Shown here piece by piece: positions 1 through 7,930 of a DNA stretch of 64,000 nt. The stretch lies in NCBI RefSeq assembly GCF_001618865.1, contig NZ_CP015136.1:6235001-6299000 (forward strand). Reading direction: 5' to 3'. Origin of the DNA: Luteitalea pratensis. GTDB taxonomy: Bacteria; Acidobacteriota; Vicinamibacteria; Vicinamibacterales; Vicinamibacteraceae. The notes beneath the pieces were generated by a model. The model saw only the letters and a list, made by a program, of their open reading frames with translations, was not told where the DNA came from and searched no databases. Numbering within the stretch: position 1 is the stretch's first letter; every line of letters begins with the position of its first letter. The position numbers and the translations under genes are program-made.

Positions 1-396
1 ATCATGTCCTCGCTCGACCTGACCCCTTCGCCTGAGGCAGATCAGGTGATCCTGGGCTTTCGCGCAATCGCGCTGATCGGACTTGCCGCGATCCCGTTGC
101 ACTACGCCGTCCTCAAACGGCTGCTCGCGATTGTCGAGACGGTTCGGGCGGGCGACCCGTTCGTCGCCGCGAACGCGGGGCGCCTGCAGGCGATTGCGTG
201 GGTGCTGCTTGCGCTGCAGCTTCTCAGCATCGTCATCGGCGCAATCGCCAGGTCCATGTCGACCCCGGCACATCCGATCCACCTGGATGCAGGCTTCTCG
301 ATCAACGGTTGGCTCGCGGTACTGCTCACGTTCCTGCTGGCGCGCGTGTTCGCCCAAGGCGCACTCATGCGCGACGACCTCGAAGGGACGGTGTGA
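1..396 (+). CDS. DUF2975 family membrane protein, probably 5'-truncated by the window edge
   Basis: The frame is open from the first base; the first visible ATG is at 4 and gives 130 residues. Three hydrophobic segments are visible (about residues 18-38, 62-83 and 102-118). The conserved stretch reading RLLAIVETVRAGDPF is typical of DUF2975 proteins, which normally have about 150-170 residues and four membrane helices, so the true start is probably upstream of the window. The stop is followed after one base by a small XRE-type regulator. DUF2975/YozG-like pairs are common in bacteria, the membrane protein presumably influencing the regulator. Function unknown. Confidence 0.75.
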   Translation: MMSSLDLTPSPEADQVILGFRAIALIGLAAIPLHYAVLKRLLAIVETVRAGDPFVAANAGRLQAIAWVLLALQLLSIVIGAIARSMSTPAHPIHLDAGFSINGWLAVLLTFLLARVFAQGALMRDDLEGTV

Positions 397-397
397 C

Positions 398-655
398 ATG
401 GCGATCGTCGTCATGCTCGACGACGTCCTCCACGACCGGCGGATGACCCTGACCGAGCTCGCGGATCGGATCGGCCTCACGCTGGCCAACCTCTCGATCC
501 TCAAGACCGGGAAGGCGCGCGCCATCCGCTTCTCGACGCTCGAGGCGATCTGCGAGGCGCTCTCGTGCCAGCCTGGCGACATCCTCCGGTTCGCGGCGGA
601 GCACGGAGAGCGCGAGGACCCGCAGCGTCGAACCCAACGGAGCGCAAGCCGATGA
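398..655 (+). CDS. XRE-family (YozG/Cro-C1 type) transcriptional regulator
   Basis: An 85-residue protein whose first 65 residues form one Cro/C1 helix-turn-helix: MTLTELADRIGLTLANLSIL followed by KTGKARAIRFSTLEAICEAL is the usual helix 2-turn-helix 3 and dimer-helix pattern, and CQPGDIL is the characteristic end of the YozG group. The start at 398 is chosen because it lies one base after the DUF2975 stop; longer upstream readings overlap that gene. The C-terminus (from about residue 70) is charged and low in complexity. Likely a DNA-binding partner of the preceding membrane protein; targets cannot be inferred. Confidence 0.85.
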   Translation: MAIVVMLDDVLHDRRMTLTELADRIGLTLANLSILKTGKARAIRFSTLEAICEALSCQPGDILRFAAEHGEREDPQRRTQRSASR

Positions 656-798
656 ACGAAGCGCCTGCCCAGCCGCCGTCTGTCGCGTTCCCGTCCTGCC
701 GATATACTTGGCGCCGATGCGCGACGCGGCCGCTCATTCGTTGACCACCATCGGCGTCCACGGACGACCCACCGCAGGAGCCGAGCCCGGGAGGGCCC

Positions 799-1755
799 AT
801 GATTGCTCGCGTCGCATACGGCGTCGCCTTGATGCTCGTCGCTGTCGGCTACTCGGCAACCCTCGCACAGTCACCCAGCGCATCCGATGCGCTGCTGGAC
901 CGCTGGGACCTCGTCGTCCAGCGCGGCACGCAGACGTCGCCATCGTGGCTCGAGGTGGAACGCTCCGGCACCGCGACCCTGGTGGGACAGTTCGTGGGGT
1001 CGGGCGGCAGTGCGCGCCCGATCGGCAAGATCGAGTTCACCGGCGGCACCTTCCGCTTCGCAATCCCGCCGCAGTGGGACAGCAATCCTCGCGACATCAC
1101 GTTCGAGGGACGCCTCGATGGCGATCGCATCACCGGGTCGATGACGATGGGAGACGGCCAGACGGTGACGTGGTCCGGCGCTCGGGCCCCGTCGTTGCGG
1201 CGCGCAGGAGCGCCGGCCTGGGGCACGGCGGTCACGCTGTTCGACGGCAAGTCACTCGAGGGCTGGCAACCGCTCGGGCGCCGCGACAGCAAGTGGAGCG
1301 CGGTCGGCGGCATCCTGAAGAACGCCGACAGCGGCTCGAACCTGGTGACGGCGCAGAAATTCGACGACTTCAAGCTGCACCTGGAGTTCCGCGTGCCCAA
1401 GGGCGCCAACAGCGGCGTCTACCTGCGCGGCCGTTATGAACTGCAGGTCGACGACGCCGCCGGGCTCGAGCCATCGTCACATCATCTCGGCGGGCTCTAT
1501 GGCTTCATCGCGCCGAGCGAGAGCGTGGCCCGCGCCGCGGACGAGTGGCAGACGATGGATGTCACGCTCGTCGGCCGGATGCTCACGTTCACGTTGAACG
1601 GCACCACGGTCATCTGCAACCGCGAGATCCCGGGGATCACCGGCGGCGCGCTCGACAGCGCCGAGGCGGACCCAGGCCCGTTGCTGCTGCAGGGCGATCA
1701 TGGCCCGGTGGAGTACCGCAACATCGTGATCACGCCGGCGAAGAGCGCGCGGTAG
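799..1755 (+). CDS. Secreted DUF1080 (3-keto-disaccharide hydrolase-like) protein
   Basis: A 318-residue protein with an N-terminal signal peptide (hydrophobic residues 3-22, likely cleavage after the LAQS region). The first half (about 30-130) is a beta-rich segment without a family I recognise. Residues about 145-315 form the DUF1080 jelly-roll/LamG-like domain: GTAVTLFDGKSLEGWQPLG, then LEFRVPKGANSGVYLRGRYE and a closing GPVEYRNIVI strand are hallmark positions. Some DUF1080 members hydrolyse 3-keto-glycosides; others are only carbohydrate-binding-like, so activity is uncertain. GGGAGGG lies 4-10 bases before the ATG. Probably monocistronic; a convergent permease remnant follows. Confidence 0.8.
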   Translation: MIARVAYGVALMLVAVGYSATLAQSPSASDALLDRWDLVVQRGTQTSPSWLEVERSGTATLVGQFVGSGGSARPIGKIEFTGGTFRFAIPPQWDSNPRDITFEGRLDGDRITGSMTMGDGQTVTWSGARAPSLRRAGAPAWGTAVTLFDGKSLEGWQPLGRRDSKWSAVGGILKNADSGSNLVTAQKFDDFKLHLEFRVPKGANSGVYLRGRYELQVDDAAGLEPSSHHLGGLYGFIAPSESVARAADEWQTMDVTLVGRMLTFTLNGTTVICNREIPGITGGALDSAEADPGPLLLQGDHGPVEYRNIVITPAKSAR

Positions 1756-1777
1756 CTCGCCGCAGCCTCTGCCCCGT

Positions 1778-3115
1778 TCACTCCATCCGAAGCGCGATCA
1801 TCGGATCGAGGCGTGAGGCTCGTCGTGCCGGGATGTATGCCGCGCACGCAGAGACGGCTGCGAGCACGCCGACTGCTGTCCCGTACGCAACGGGATCGAA
1901 CGGAGTGGTGGCGTACAACAAGCCGGCCGCGGCGCGTGCGGCGGTGAAGGCCAGTGGCAGCCCGATCGCTCCACCCAGCAGCACCGACAGCAGCGCCTCG
2001 CGCACGATGAGCCACTGAACGGCGGCGCGGTTGGCGCCGAGCGCGATGCGAATGCCCAGTTCGGCAGTGCGACGCCTGACTGCGTACGACACCGTGCCGT
2101 ACAGGCCGAGGCATGCCAGGCCGAGTGCCGCCGCACCGAACGTCATGGTCAGCCAGCCGAGGAGCCGCTCGACGCCCATCGATCTGACGATGCCTTCGTC
2201 AAGCGTTTCGATCGCGCCGATGGCAAGGCGCGGCTCCGACTCGCGCAGGGCGCTTCGAACCGCATTGATCACGGCGGCCGGTTCGCCGCTGACGCGCACC
2301 TGCACGTGGTTGGCATATCGATCCGATTGCGTCGCCAGCAGATACGTCATGTTGACCGACTCGGTCCTCACGTCGTTGTAACGAGCATCCTCCACCACGC
2401 CAACGATCTCGTATCCGTCTGCGTCGAAGTTCGAACTTCCCCAACTCAATCGCCTGCCGATGGGACTCTGATTGGGGAAGTACCGCCGCGCCATGGTCTC
2501 GCTGATGACGCCGACCCGCCGGGTGGTTGCCGAGTCCTCCGCGCCAAACGCGCGTCCCTGCGTGATGGCCAGTCCCACGGTCTCGAAGTAGTCGGACGTG
2601 ACCCAGTTCTTGCGCGTTTCCATTCGCTCCGCTGAAGCGGGCACGTATCCCTCGACCAGGAAATTGCCTCGATTCCGCCCGGTGAACGCGCCAGTCCAGG
2701 ACAGGCTGACAGCGGCCACGCCTGGCACGCGACCGACACCGTCGGCGACACGCGTGTACAACGCTGGCAACTCGGCCACGGTGTAGCCAGACGAACGCGG
2801 GTCGATCCGCGCCACCAGCACGTGGTCTCGATCGAATCCCACGTCCACGTTCACCAGGGCCTGCAGGCTCCGCATGAACAACACCGCGACCAGCAGCAGG
2901 ATGGCGATCGCCATCTGACCCGCTACCAGGATCTTGCCGAGCGGGATGCCTGCGGCGCGGCCCTCGACTCCAATGACACCGCGCGACTGCTCCTTGAGGC
3001 TTTCGGCCAGCGGCACCCGAGTGCCGCGTATCGCCGGGAGCAGGCCGAACGCCAACGCCGTGGCCGCCGATGTCGCGAACGTCAGGCTCATGACGCGCCA
3101 GTCGGGCCTGACGTC
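1778..3115 (-). pseudogene. 5'-deleted ADOP (MacB/FtsX-like) permease remnant, C-terminal half only
   Basis: The frame matches the second half of ADOP permeases: the end of the first FtsX domain, the periplasmic MacB-like domain (EGYVPASAERMETRKNWVTS, GVVEDARYNDVRTESV) and the last FtsX domain ending in DPMIALRME. Homology begins at about 3115 with IDVRPDWRV, which matches IHVDWRV in the middle of the intact neighbour at 3174-5792. A TGA at 3143-3145 closes the frame just upstream, so the N-terminal half and the normal start are missing. The ATG at 3091 lies inside a conserved helix and is not a real start. It probably arose by deletion between tandem ADOP genes. A residual polypeptide from 3091 cannot be excluded. 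Confidence 0.75.
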
Positions 3116-3173
3116 GATGCATACCCAGGGTACTCTCGACCGTCAAGAGGAGGGCGGTTGGCTTGACGCCGTC

Positions 3174-5792
3174 CTACGACCCTTCCCGCAGGACCACCAG
3201 GGGCGACTTGACCGCCGCGCGCAGTGCGGGCGCGAGCGACGCCACCACCGCGAGCACGGCCACGATGGCCGTCGAGTAGATGAACGGCGTGGTTCCGCTC
3301 GCGACCGCGTCGAAGACACGACCAAGCACGAAGACACCGACGATCGCGACCACGCCGCCAGCCACCATGCCGTACGCCGCGAGACGCAGGCCATCGCCGA
3401 GGACGAGTGTCAGCACGTCCTGTCCGGACGCCCCGAGGATCATCCGCATTCCGATCTCCATGGACCGCTGCCGGACGGCGTATGCGATCACCCCGTACAC
3501 GCCGAGCATCGCCATCAGCAACGCGGCACTCGCGAAGAACGTCGCCAGGAAGGACACCGCCCTTTCGAGGGTCATCGTTCCCTGGATGATCTCGCGCATG
3601 GTCGCCACCGCGTGGACCGGCTGCGCGGCGTCGACCCGCCTGACGGCCTGGCGGATGTCTGGCGCCAGTGACGCGACGGGACGCGTCGAGCGCACCACGA
3701 CGTACATGCTCTCGACGGGGTAGGGGAAGACGAGCACGTAGACTTCGGGAGACGTCGGCACGTCCATCCCCTCGTTCTTCACGTTGCCGACGATGCCGAC
3801 GACCTGGAAGCGTGGCCCCTGGCGATCGTCGAACGTGCCGTGAGCACCAACCGCGTCACGCTCGCCCCAGTAGCGCCGGGCAGCCGCCTCGTTGAGGACT
3901 ACCGGCACGTCGCCCGGACGAGCGTCGAGGTCGGTCAGCAGGCGGCCGCGGTGCAAGGGAATCCGCATGACGTCGAAGTAGCCCGGGCTCACGGCCATCA
4001 GGCGGCTCGTGCGATGCGCCGCGTCGGCGTCCGGAGCGCCTTCCGGATGGATCGACGTCACCCGGCCCCAGCCGGTGAGCGGCAGCTGGTTCGCGAAGGC
4101 CACCGCGTCGACGCCAGGAATCGCGCCGATCGCCGCCACCAGGCGCTTCTGGTTGGGGATGCGTTGATCCGGATCGAACGCGATCGTCCCGGGCACACTG
4201 AGGATGAACGTCAGGAGGTTGTCGGCGTCGAAACCGGGCGACGCGTGTGCCAGGTGCCTGACGTGGACGATCAGGGCGGCGCTCACGGTCAGCAGGCCGA
4301 AGGCGAGCGCGACTTCCGCAATGACCAGCGACCGCGACGCCCGACGGCTCTGGCGCCCAGCGGACACCCGCACGCCGTCTCCGAGCGCCGCGGCCGGCGT
4401 CGTGCGCGCGGCCTGGCGCAGCGGTGCCAGGCTGGACAGGATGCCCGCGACGGCTGCGGCGCCGAGGGCAAAGCCCAGGACTCGCCAATCAACGTGAATG
4501 TCGTCGGGTCGCGGGAGATAGTCGCCCGCGAGGGACACGACGGCCGGCGTCACCACGAGGCTGAGCGCGATGCCGATGGCAGCGGCGGGGAGCGCGATCA
4601 GCAACCCCTCGGCGACGTACTGCATCGCGAGCTGGCCGCGGCTGGCGCCGAGCGCCACGCGCATCGCGGTTTCGCGGGCCCGCGCCACCGACCGGGAGAG
4701 CAGCAATCCGGCGGCGCTGGCGCACGCGATCAGGAACAGCAGCGCGGCGGCCGCAAAGAGCAGCAGAAGCGTAGGACGGACCCGCTCGATGACGGTCTCG
4801 TGCAGGTCGCGCACCCGCGCCGTGGAGGTCAGCCGGCGCTTCGGGTTCTCCGCCACGAGTGCGGCAGCCACCCGAGTCACATCGGCCGTCACCGCGGCGA
4901 CGCTGACACCCGGCTTGCGCCGCGCGTAGACGAGGTAGCAGCAGCCATCGCGCTCGGCGATGTCGAGCGGCGTCCAGACATCCACGCGGTCGGCAGCCGC
5001 GGTCTGGCCGGTCACCGGCAGGTGAAAGGACGCGGGCATCACGCCCGCGACCGCATAGGCACGGCCGTCGAGCGTGAGCCCCTGCCCGACGATGGCAGGA
5101 TCGGCTCCGAGGCGCCGCCACAATGCGTGCGAGATCACGGCGCCGCTGTCGTCGTCGAACCAGCGGCCGAGCGACGGAGCGACACCGAACTGGTGCACCA
5201 GCGGGATCGTGACGGCAACGCCCTTCACGTGCAGCGGCTCGACGCCGTGCATCAGGTTCTTGCCGCTCTCACGAAACCAGCCGAACGCATCGAAGGTCGT
5301 GGTCCGCTGCTGGTACTCCTCGGCGTCCCGGTAGGAAAGGTCTCCGCAGCGCTCCGTGTCGATGCGGTCCGATTCGCACAGCGCCACGAAGCGGTGGCCG
5401 TCGCGGTACCCCAACGGCTTCAGCATCACGCCGTTGACGACGGTGTAGATCGCGGTGGCCGATCCGATGCCGACGGCCAGCGCGAAGGTGGCCAGCAGCG
5501 CAATGCTCTTCGCGCTCCGCCACGATCGCCATGCCTGTGAGAATGCCCGTGTCACGGCCTCGGCACGTGGCAGCCCCCGAGCCTCACGGTGCAGCACCTT
5601 CGTCGCGGTCAGCCCGCCCATCTGCAGGACGGCCTGGCGGTGCGCCTCCTCCGGAGACAAGCCGCGCTGCACGTTGCGGTGTGTCAGCAGGTCGAGATGA
5701 GCGGAGAGCTCTTCGTCCAGTTCCAGATCGAGCGTGCGCTTCCGGAAGATCGCCATGAGACGGGCCAGCGCTTCCTGCGCGTACCGCATCAT
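3174..5792 (-). CDS. ADOP-type ABC transporter permease (MacB/FtsX family)
   Basis: An 872-residue permease with the acidobacterial ADOP layout: an N-terminal cytoplasmic helix pair (residues 1-75, with the ELDEELSAHLDLLTHRN and SPEEAHRQAVLQMGG signatures), TM1 near residue 100, a large periplasmic MacB-PCD domain, an FtsX domain of three helices (about 335-470), a second TM plus MacB-PCD domain (485-700) and a final FtsX domain (745-870) ending PLVVLREGS. Such proteins are thought to pair with a MacB-like ATPase for efflux or lipoprotein work, but no ATPase is encoded nearby. The ATG overlaps the stop of the PadR gene (TGA at 5789-5791), which implies co-translation and PadR control. Confidence 0.88.
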   Translation of the reverse strand: MMRYAQEALARLMAIFRKRTLDLELDEELSAHLDLLTHRNVQRGLSPEEAHRQAVLQMGGLTATKVLHREARGLPRAEAVTRAFSQAWRSWRSAKSIALLATFALAVGIGSATAIYTVVNGVMLKPLGYRDGHRFVALCESDRIDTERCGDLSYRDAEEYQQRTTTFDAFGWFRESGKNLMHGVEPLHVKGVAVTIPLVHQFGVAPSLGRWFDDDSGAVISHALWRRLGADPAIVGQGLTLDGRAYAVAGVMPASFHLPVTGQTAAADRVDVWTPLDIAERDGCCYLVYARRKPGVSVAAVTADVTRVAAALVAENPKRRLTSTARVRDLHETVIERVRPTLLLLFAAAALLFLIACASAAGLLLSRSVARARETAMRVALGASRGQLAMQYVAEGLLIALPAAAIGIALSLVVTPAVVSLAGDYLPRPDDIHVDWRVLGFALGAAAVAGILSSLAPLRQAARTTPAAALGDGVRVSAGRQSRRASRSLVIAEVALAFGLLTVSAALIVHVRHLAHASPGFDADNLLTFILSVPGTIAFDPDQRIPNQKRLVAAIGAIPGVDAVAFANQLPLTGWGRVTSIHPEGAPDADAAHRTSRLMAVSPGYFDVMRIPLHRGRLLTDLDARPGDVPVVLNEAAARRYWGERDAVGAHGTFDDRQGPRFQVVGIVGNVKNEGMDVPTSPEVYVLVFPYPVESMYVVVRSTRPVASLAPDIRQAVRRVDAAQPVHAVATMREIIQGTMTLERAVSFLATFFASAALLMAMLGVYGVIAYAVRQRSMEIGMRMILGASGQDVLTLVLGDGLRLAAYGMVAGGVVAIVGVFVLGRVFDAVASGTTPFIYSTAIVAVLAVVASLAPALRAAVKSPLVVLREGS

Positions 5793-6142
5793 CGGTTGTT
5801 CCCTCCGACGCCCGTGGCCAGCACGCGGCCAATCACTGTCGCCAGGCGCGTCCAGTTGGTCGTCTCCGCGGTGAGCGCCTTTTCCCCGGCACGCGTCAGC
5901 GAGTAGTACTTCGCACGACGATTGTTCTCGGACGTCCCCCAGGAGGTCTTGATCAGCCGGCGCTGCTCGAGGCGCACGAGCGAGGCGTAGATGGTGCCCT
6001 CGTTCATCGCCAGTTCGTCACCGCTGGTCTGCTCGAGGCGACGGGCGACGCCGTAGCCATGCAGGGGACCCATCGACGACAGGATCTGGAGCACCAGCAG
6101 ATCCAGTGTGCCCTTCAGGAGGTCGATCTTGTCTTCGGACAC
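5789..6142 (-). CDS. PadR-family transcriptional regulator
   Basis: A 117-residue winged-helix regulator starting VSEDKIDLLKGTLDLLVLQI. The PadR core is complete: LKGTLDLLVLQIL, GPLHGYGVARRLEQTS, MNEGTIYASLVRLEQRRLI, and NNRRAKYYSLTRAGEKAL for the wing. The GTG at 6142 is preferred because family members begin a few residues before the LLKGTLD motif and AGAGGAG lies just upstream; a longer reading to 6265 adds non-conserved sequence. It overlaps the downstream ADOP gene, the usual acidobacterial PadR-ADOP pairing. A perfect 9+1+9 palindrome overlaps its ribosome binding site, suggesting autoregulation. Confidence 0.9.
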   Translation of the reverse strand: MSEDKIDLLKGTLDLLVLQILSSMGPLHGYGVARRLEQTSGDELAMNEGTIYASLVRLEQRRLIKTSWGTSENNRRAKYYSLTRAGEKALTAETTNWTRLATVIGRVLATGVGGNNR

Positions 6143-6150
6143 GCGTGGCT

Positions 6151-6169
6151 CCTCTGTTACTAACAGAGG
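6151..6169. promoter_or_regulatory. Perfect palindrome over the PadR ribosome binding site, probable PadR operator
   Basis: CCTCTGTTA, one central base, then TAACAGAGG: a 19-bp perfect inverted repeat. It ends 8 bases upstream of the GTG at 6142 and its minus-strand AGAGG is part of the Shine-Dalgarno. The position fits an autoregulatory operator. The sequence is unlike the ATGT-N8-ACAT PadR/LmrR half-sites, so it is inferred from symmetry and position only. Confidence 0.55.
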
Positions 6170-6258
6170 TAGACTAGCATGCCTTCTCTGCGACTCGCAA
6201 AGGAACTTGGGACGGTCGACGGTCACTGCCGGGCTTCCGTTCGCCATACACTTACGCG

Positions 6259-6897
6259 ATGCCAAAGTCGTCCCGCACGTCGCACCTCGCCCACGATCGC
6301 CGGCTCATCGTCGCCGCGCTCACGGGCCTGCTCGCGACCGGCTTCGCTGCCTGCGCCGCCAGAAATGGCGGACCCCAACCGGCCAACGTCGCTGCTCCGA
6401 CGTCCGCTGCCGATGACCGGCAGGCCGTCCTGCTCTTCCGGCGAAAAGTGGAGGACTACGCCGCGCTGCATCGCCGACTCGCACGCTCCATGCCGACGGT
6501 GTCGGCACAGGCCTCGCCGGCAGACGTCCATGCGCAAGAGCTGGCGTTCGAGAAGCTGATCGCGAGTGAACGCCGGTCGAGCAACGCCGGCGATCTCTTC
6601 ATCGTCGAGATCCAGCCGCTGATACGGCGTGTCGCCGGGGAGCTGCTGTCGGGGCAGGCCGGCGCGCCGCTCCTGGACACCATCAAGGAGGAGAGCACCG
6701 AGGGGCGCGCCAGCGCACGGGTAAACGCACGCTATCCAGACAGCGTGCCGCTGTCCAGTGTGCCGGCGCAGCTGCTCGCGGCGCTGCCGGCGCTGCCCGA
6801 AGAACTCGAGTACCGCTTCGTCGGGCGGGACCTCATTCTCCTGGACACGAAAGCGAGGCTGGTCGCCGACGTGATGCCGCTCGTCCTGCCGAGATGA
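6259..6897 (+). CDS. Putative lipoprotein of unknown function
   Basis: A 212-residue protein with a basic N-terminus, a hydrophobic segment at residues 16-31 and a possible lipobox reading GFAAC (Cys 32), suggesting a lipid-anchored or periplasmic protein. The rest is mainly helical (FRRKVEDYAALHRRL resembles an amphipathic helix) and ends with PEELEYRFVGRDLILLDTKA, a tail shared by many uncharacterised acidobacterial periplasmic proteins. No catalytic motif is seen. The stop overlaps the ATG of the phosphoesterase gene by four bases (ATGA), so the two are probably co-translated. No convincing Shine-Dalgarno precedes the ATG. Confidence 0.65.
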   Translation: MPKSSRTSHLAHDRRLIVAALTGLLATGFAACAARNGGPQPANVAAPTSAADDRQAVLLFRRKVEDYAALHRRLARSMPTVSAQASPADVHAQELAFEKLIASERRSSNAGDLFIVEIQPLIRRVAGELLSGQAGAPLLDTIKEESTEGRASARVNARYPDSVPLSSVPAQLLAALPALPEELEYRFVGRDLILLDTKARLVADVMPLVLPR

Positions 6898-7808
6898 CCA
6901 TGAGACGACCGGCCTGCCTGGGTGCGAGCGTCCTCGCCAGCGCCCTGCTGTTCACGTTCCCGGCGGCCCCCGCAACGGCGCCGTGGCCAGAGTTCACACA
7001 AGCGGCTGCACCTGCACGCGAGTTCTCGCTGCCGAACCGGTCGTCGTCGCTGAAGTTCTTCGTGCTCGGTGACTTCGGCACGGGCAGTCGCCAGCAGTAC
7101 GCGCTGGGCGAGCGCATGGCGACCGTGCACCGCGTGTTTCCGGCAACGCTGGTCATCACCGTCGGTGACAACATCTACGGGGGCGAGCGTCCCCAGGACT
7201 TCACGAAGAAGTTCGAGGAGCCGTACCGCGAGTTGCTGGAACGCGGCGTCAAGTTCCACGCCTCGCTTGGCAACCATGACGCGCGCGAACAGTCGCACTA
7301 CGCCCCGTTCAACATGGGCGGTCGCACGTACCACAGCTTCGATGCGCCTCGCCAGGACGTGAAGTTCATCGCGATCGAAAGTGACTATCCGACGCCAAAG
7401 CAGATCGCGTGGCTGAAGGAGGAACTGGCCAGCCGCGACGACTGGATCATTCCGTACTTCCATCACCCACTGTATTCGTCTGGCCGCCGTCATGGGCCGC
7501 ACCTCGACCTGCGTGCAACGCTCGAGCCGCTGTTCCTGGCAAGCAACGTCACCGTGGTCTTCGCCGGCCACGAGCACTTCTACGAACGGACGAAGCCGCA
7601 GCGGGGCATCACGCATTTCATCGTCGGCTCGGGTGGGCAGCTGCGCAAGGGCAACCTCGATCCGCGCAGCAGCGTCACGGCCCGGGGCTTCGATACGGAT
7701 CGCGCGTTCCTGGCCGTGGAGATCGATGGCGACGAACTGTTCTTCAACGCGATCGATACGGCGGGCGCCGTGGTCGACTCGGGACAGATCGCACGCCGCA
7801 AGCGGTAA
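6894..7808 (+). CDS. Secreted metallophosphoesterase (purple acid phosphatase-like)
   Basis: A 304-residue protein with a signal peptide (hydrophobic residues 9-28). All five metal-binding blocks of the calcineurin-like/purple acid phosphatase fold are present: GDFGTG (59-64), GDNIYGG (91-97), GNHD (126-129), YFHHPLY and AGHEHFYER. The small size and the LGDFGTGSRQQ motif resemble tartrate-resistant acid phosphatase-like monophosphatases. It should hydrolyse phosphomonoesters in the periplasm or outside the cell. Its start overlaps the stop of the preceding lipoprotein gene. The exact substrate cannot be read from sequence. Confidence 0.85.
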   Translation: MTMRRPACLGASVLASALLFTFPAAPATAPWPEFTQAAAPAREFSLPNRSSSLKFFVLGDFGTGSRQQYALGERMATVHRVFPATLVITVGDNIYGGERPQDFTKKFEEPYRELLERGVKFHASLGNHDAREQSHYAPFNMGGRTYHSFDAPRQDVKFIAIESDYPTPKQIAWLKEELASRDDWIIPYFHHPLYSSGRRHGPHLDLRATLEPLFLASNVTVVFAGHEHFYERTKPQRGITHFIVGSGGQLRKGNLDPRSSVTARGFDTDRAFLAVEIDGDELFFNAIDTAGAVVDSGQIARRKR

Positions 7809-7880
7809 TCCAGGGGAGGACCAGGCCTGGCCGAGTCGCAGCCCGCCGGACTGCCCGGCGTACGACATCGCGTACACCGC

Positions 7881-7905
7881 CCGGCCCGGCCCGGCCCGGC
7901 CCGGC
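7881..7905. repeat. Perfect tandem repeat, CCGGC x5
   Basis: Five consecutive CCGGC pentamers in the 122-bp gap between the phosphatase and the glycosyltransferase-like gene. A simple repeat; no hairpin beyond its own self-complementarity. Confidence 0.9.
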
Positions 7906-7930
7906 ATGCCACGGACCACTGAATCGACCC

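Noticed and set aside
7808-7930. A CRISPR-like array from the CCGGC repeats
   Set aside because: The unit is 5 bp and contiguous with no spacers; it is a microsatellite.
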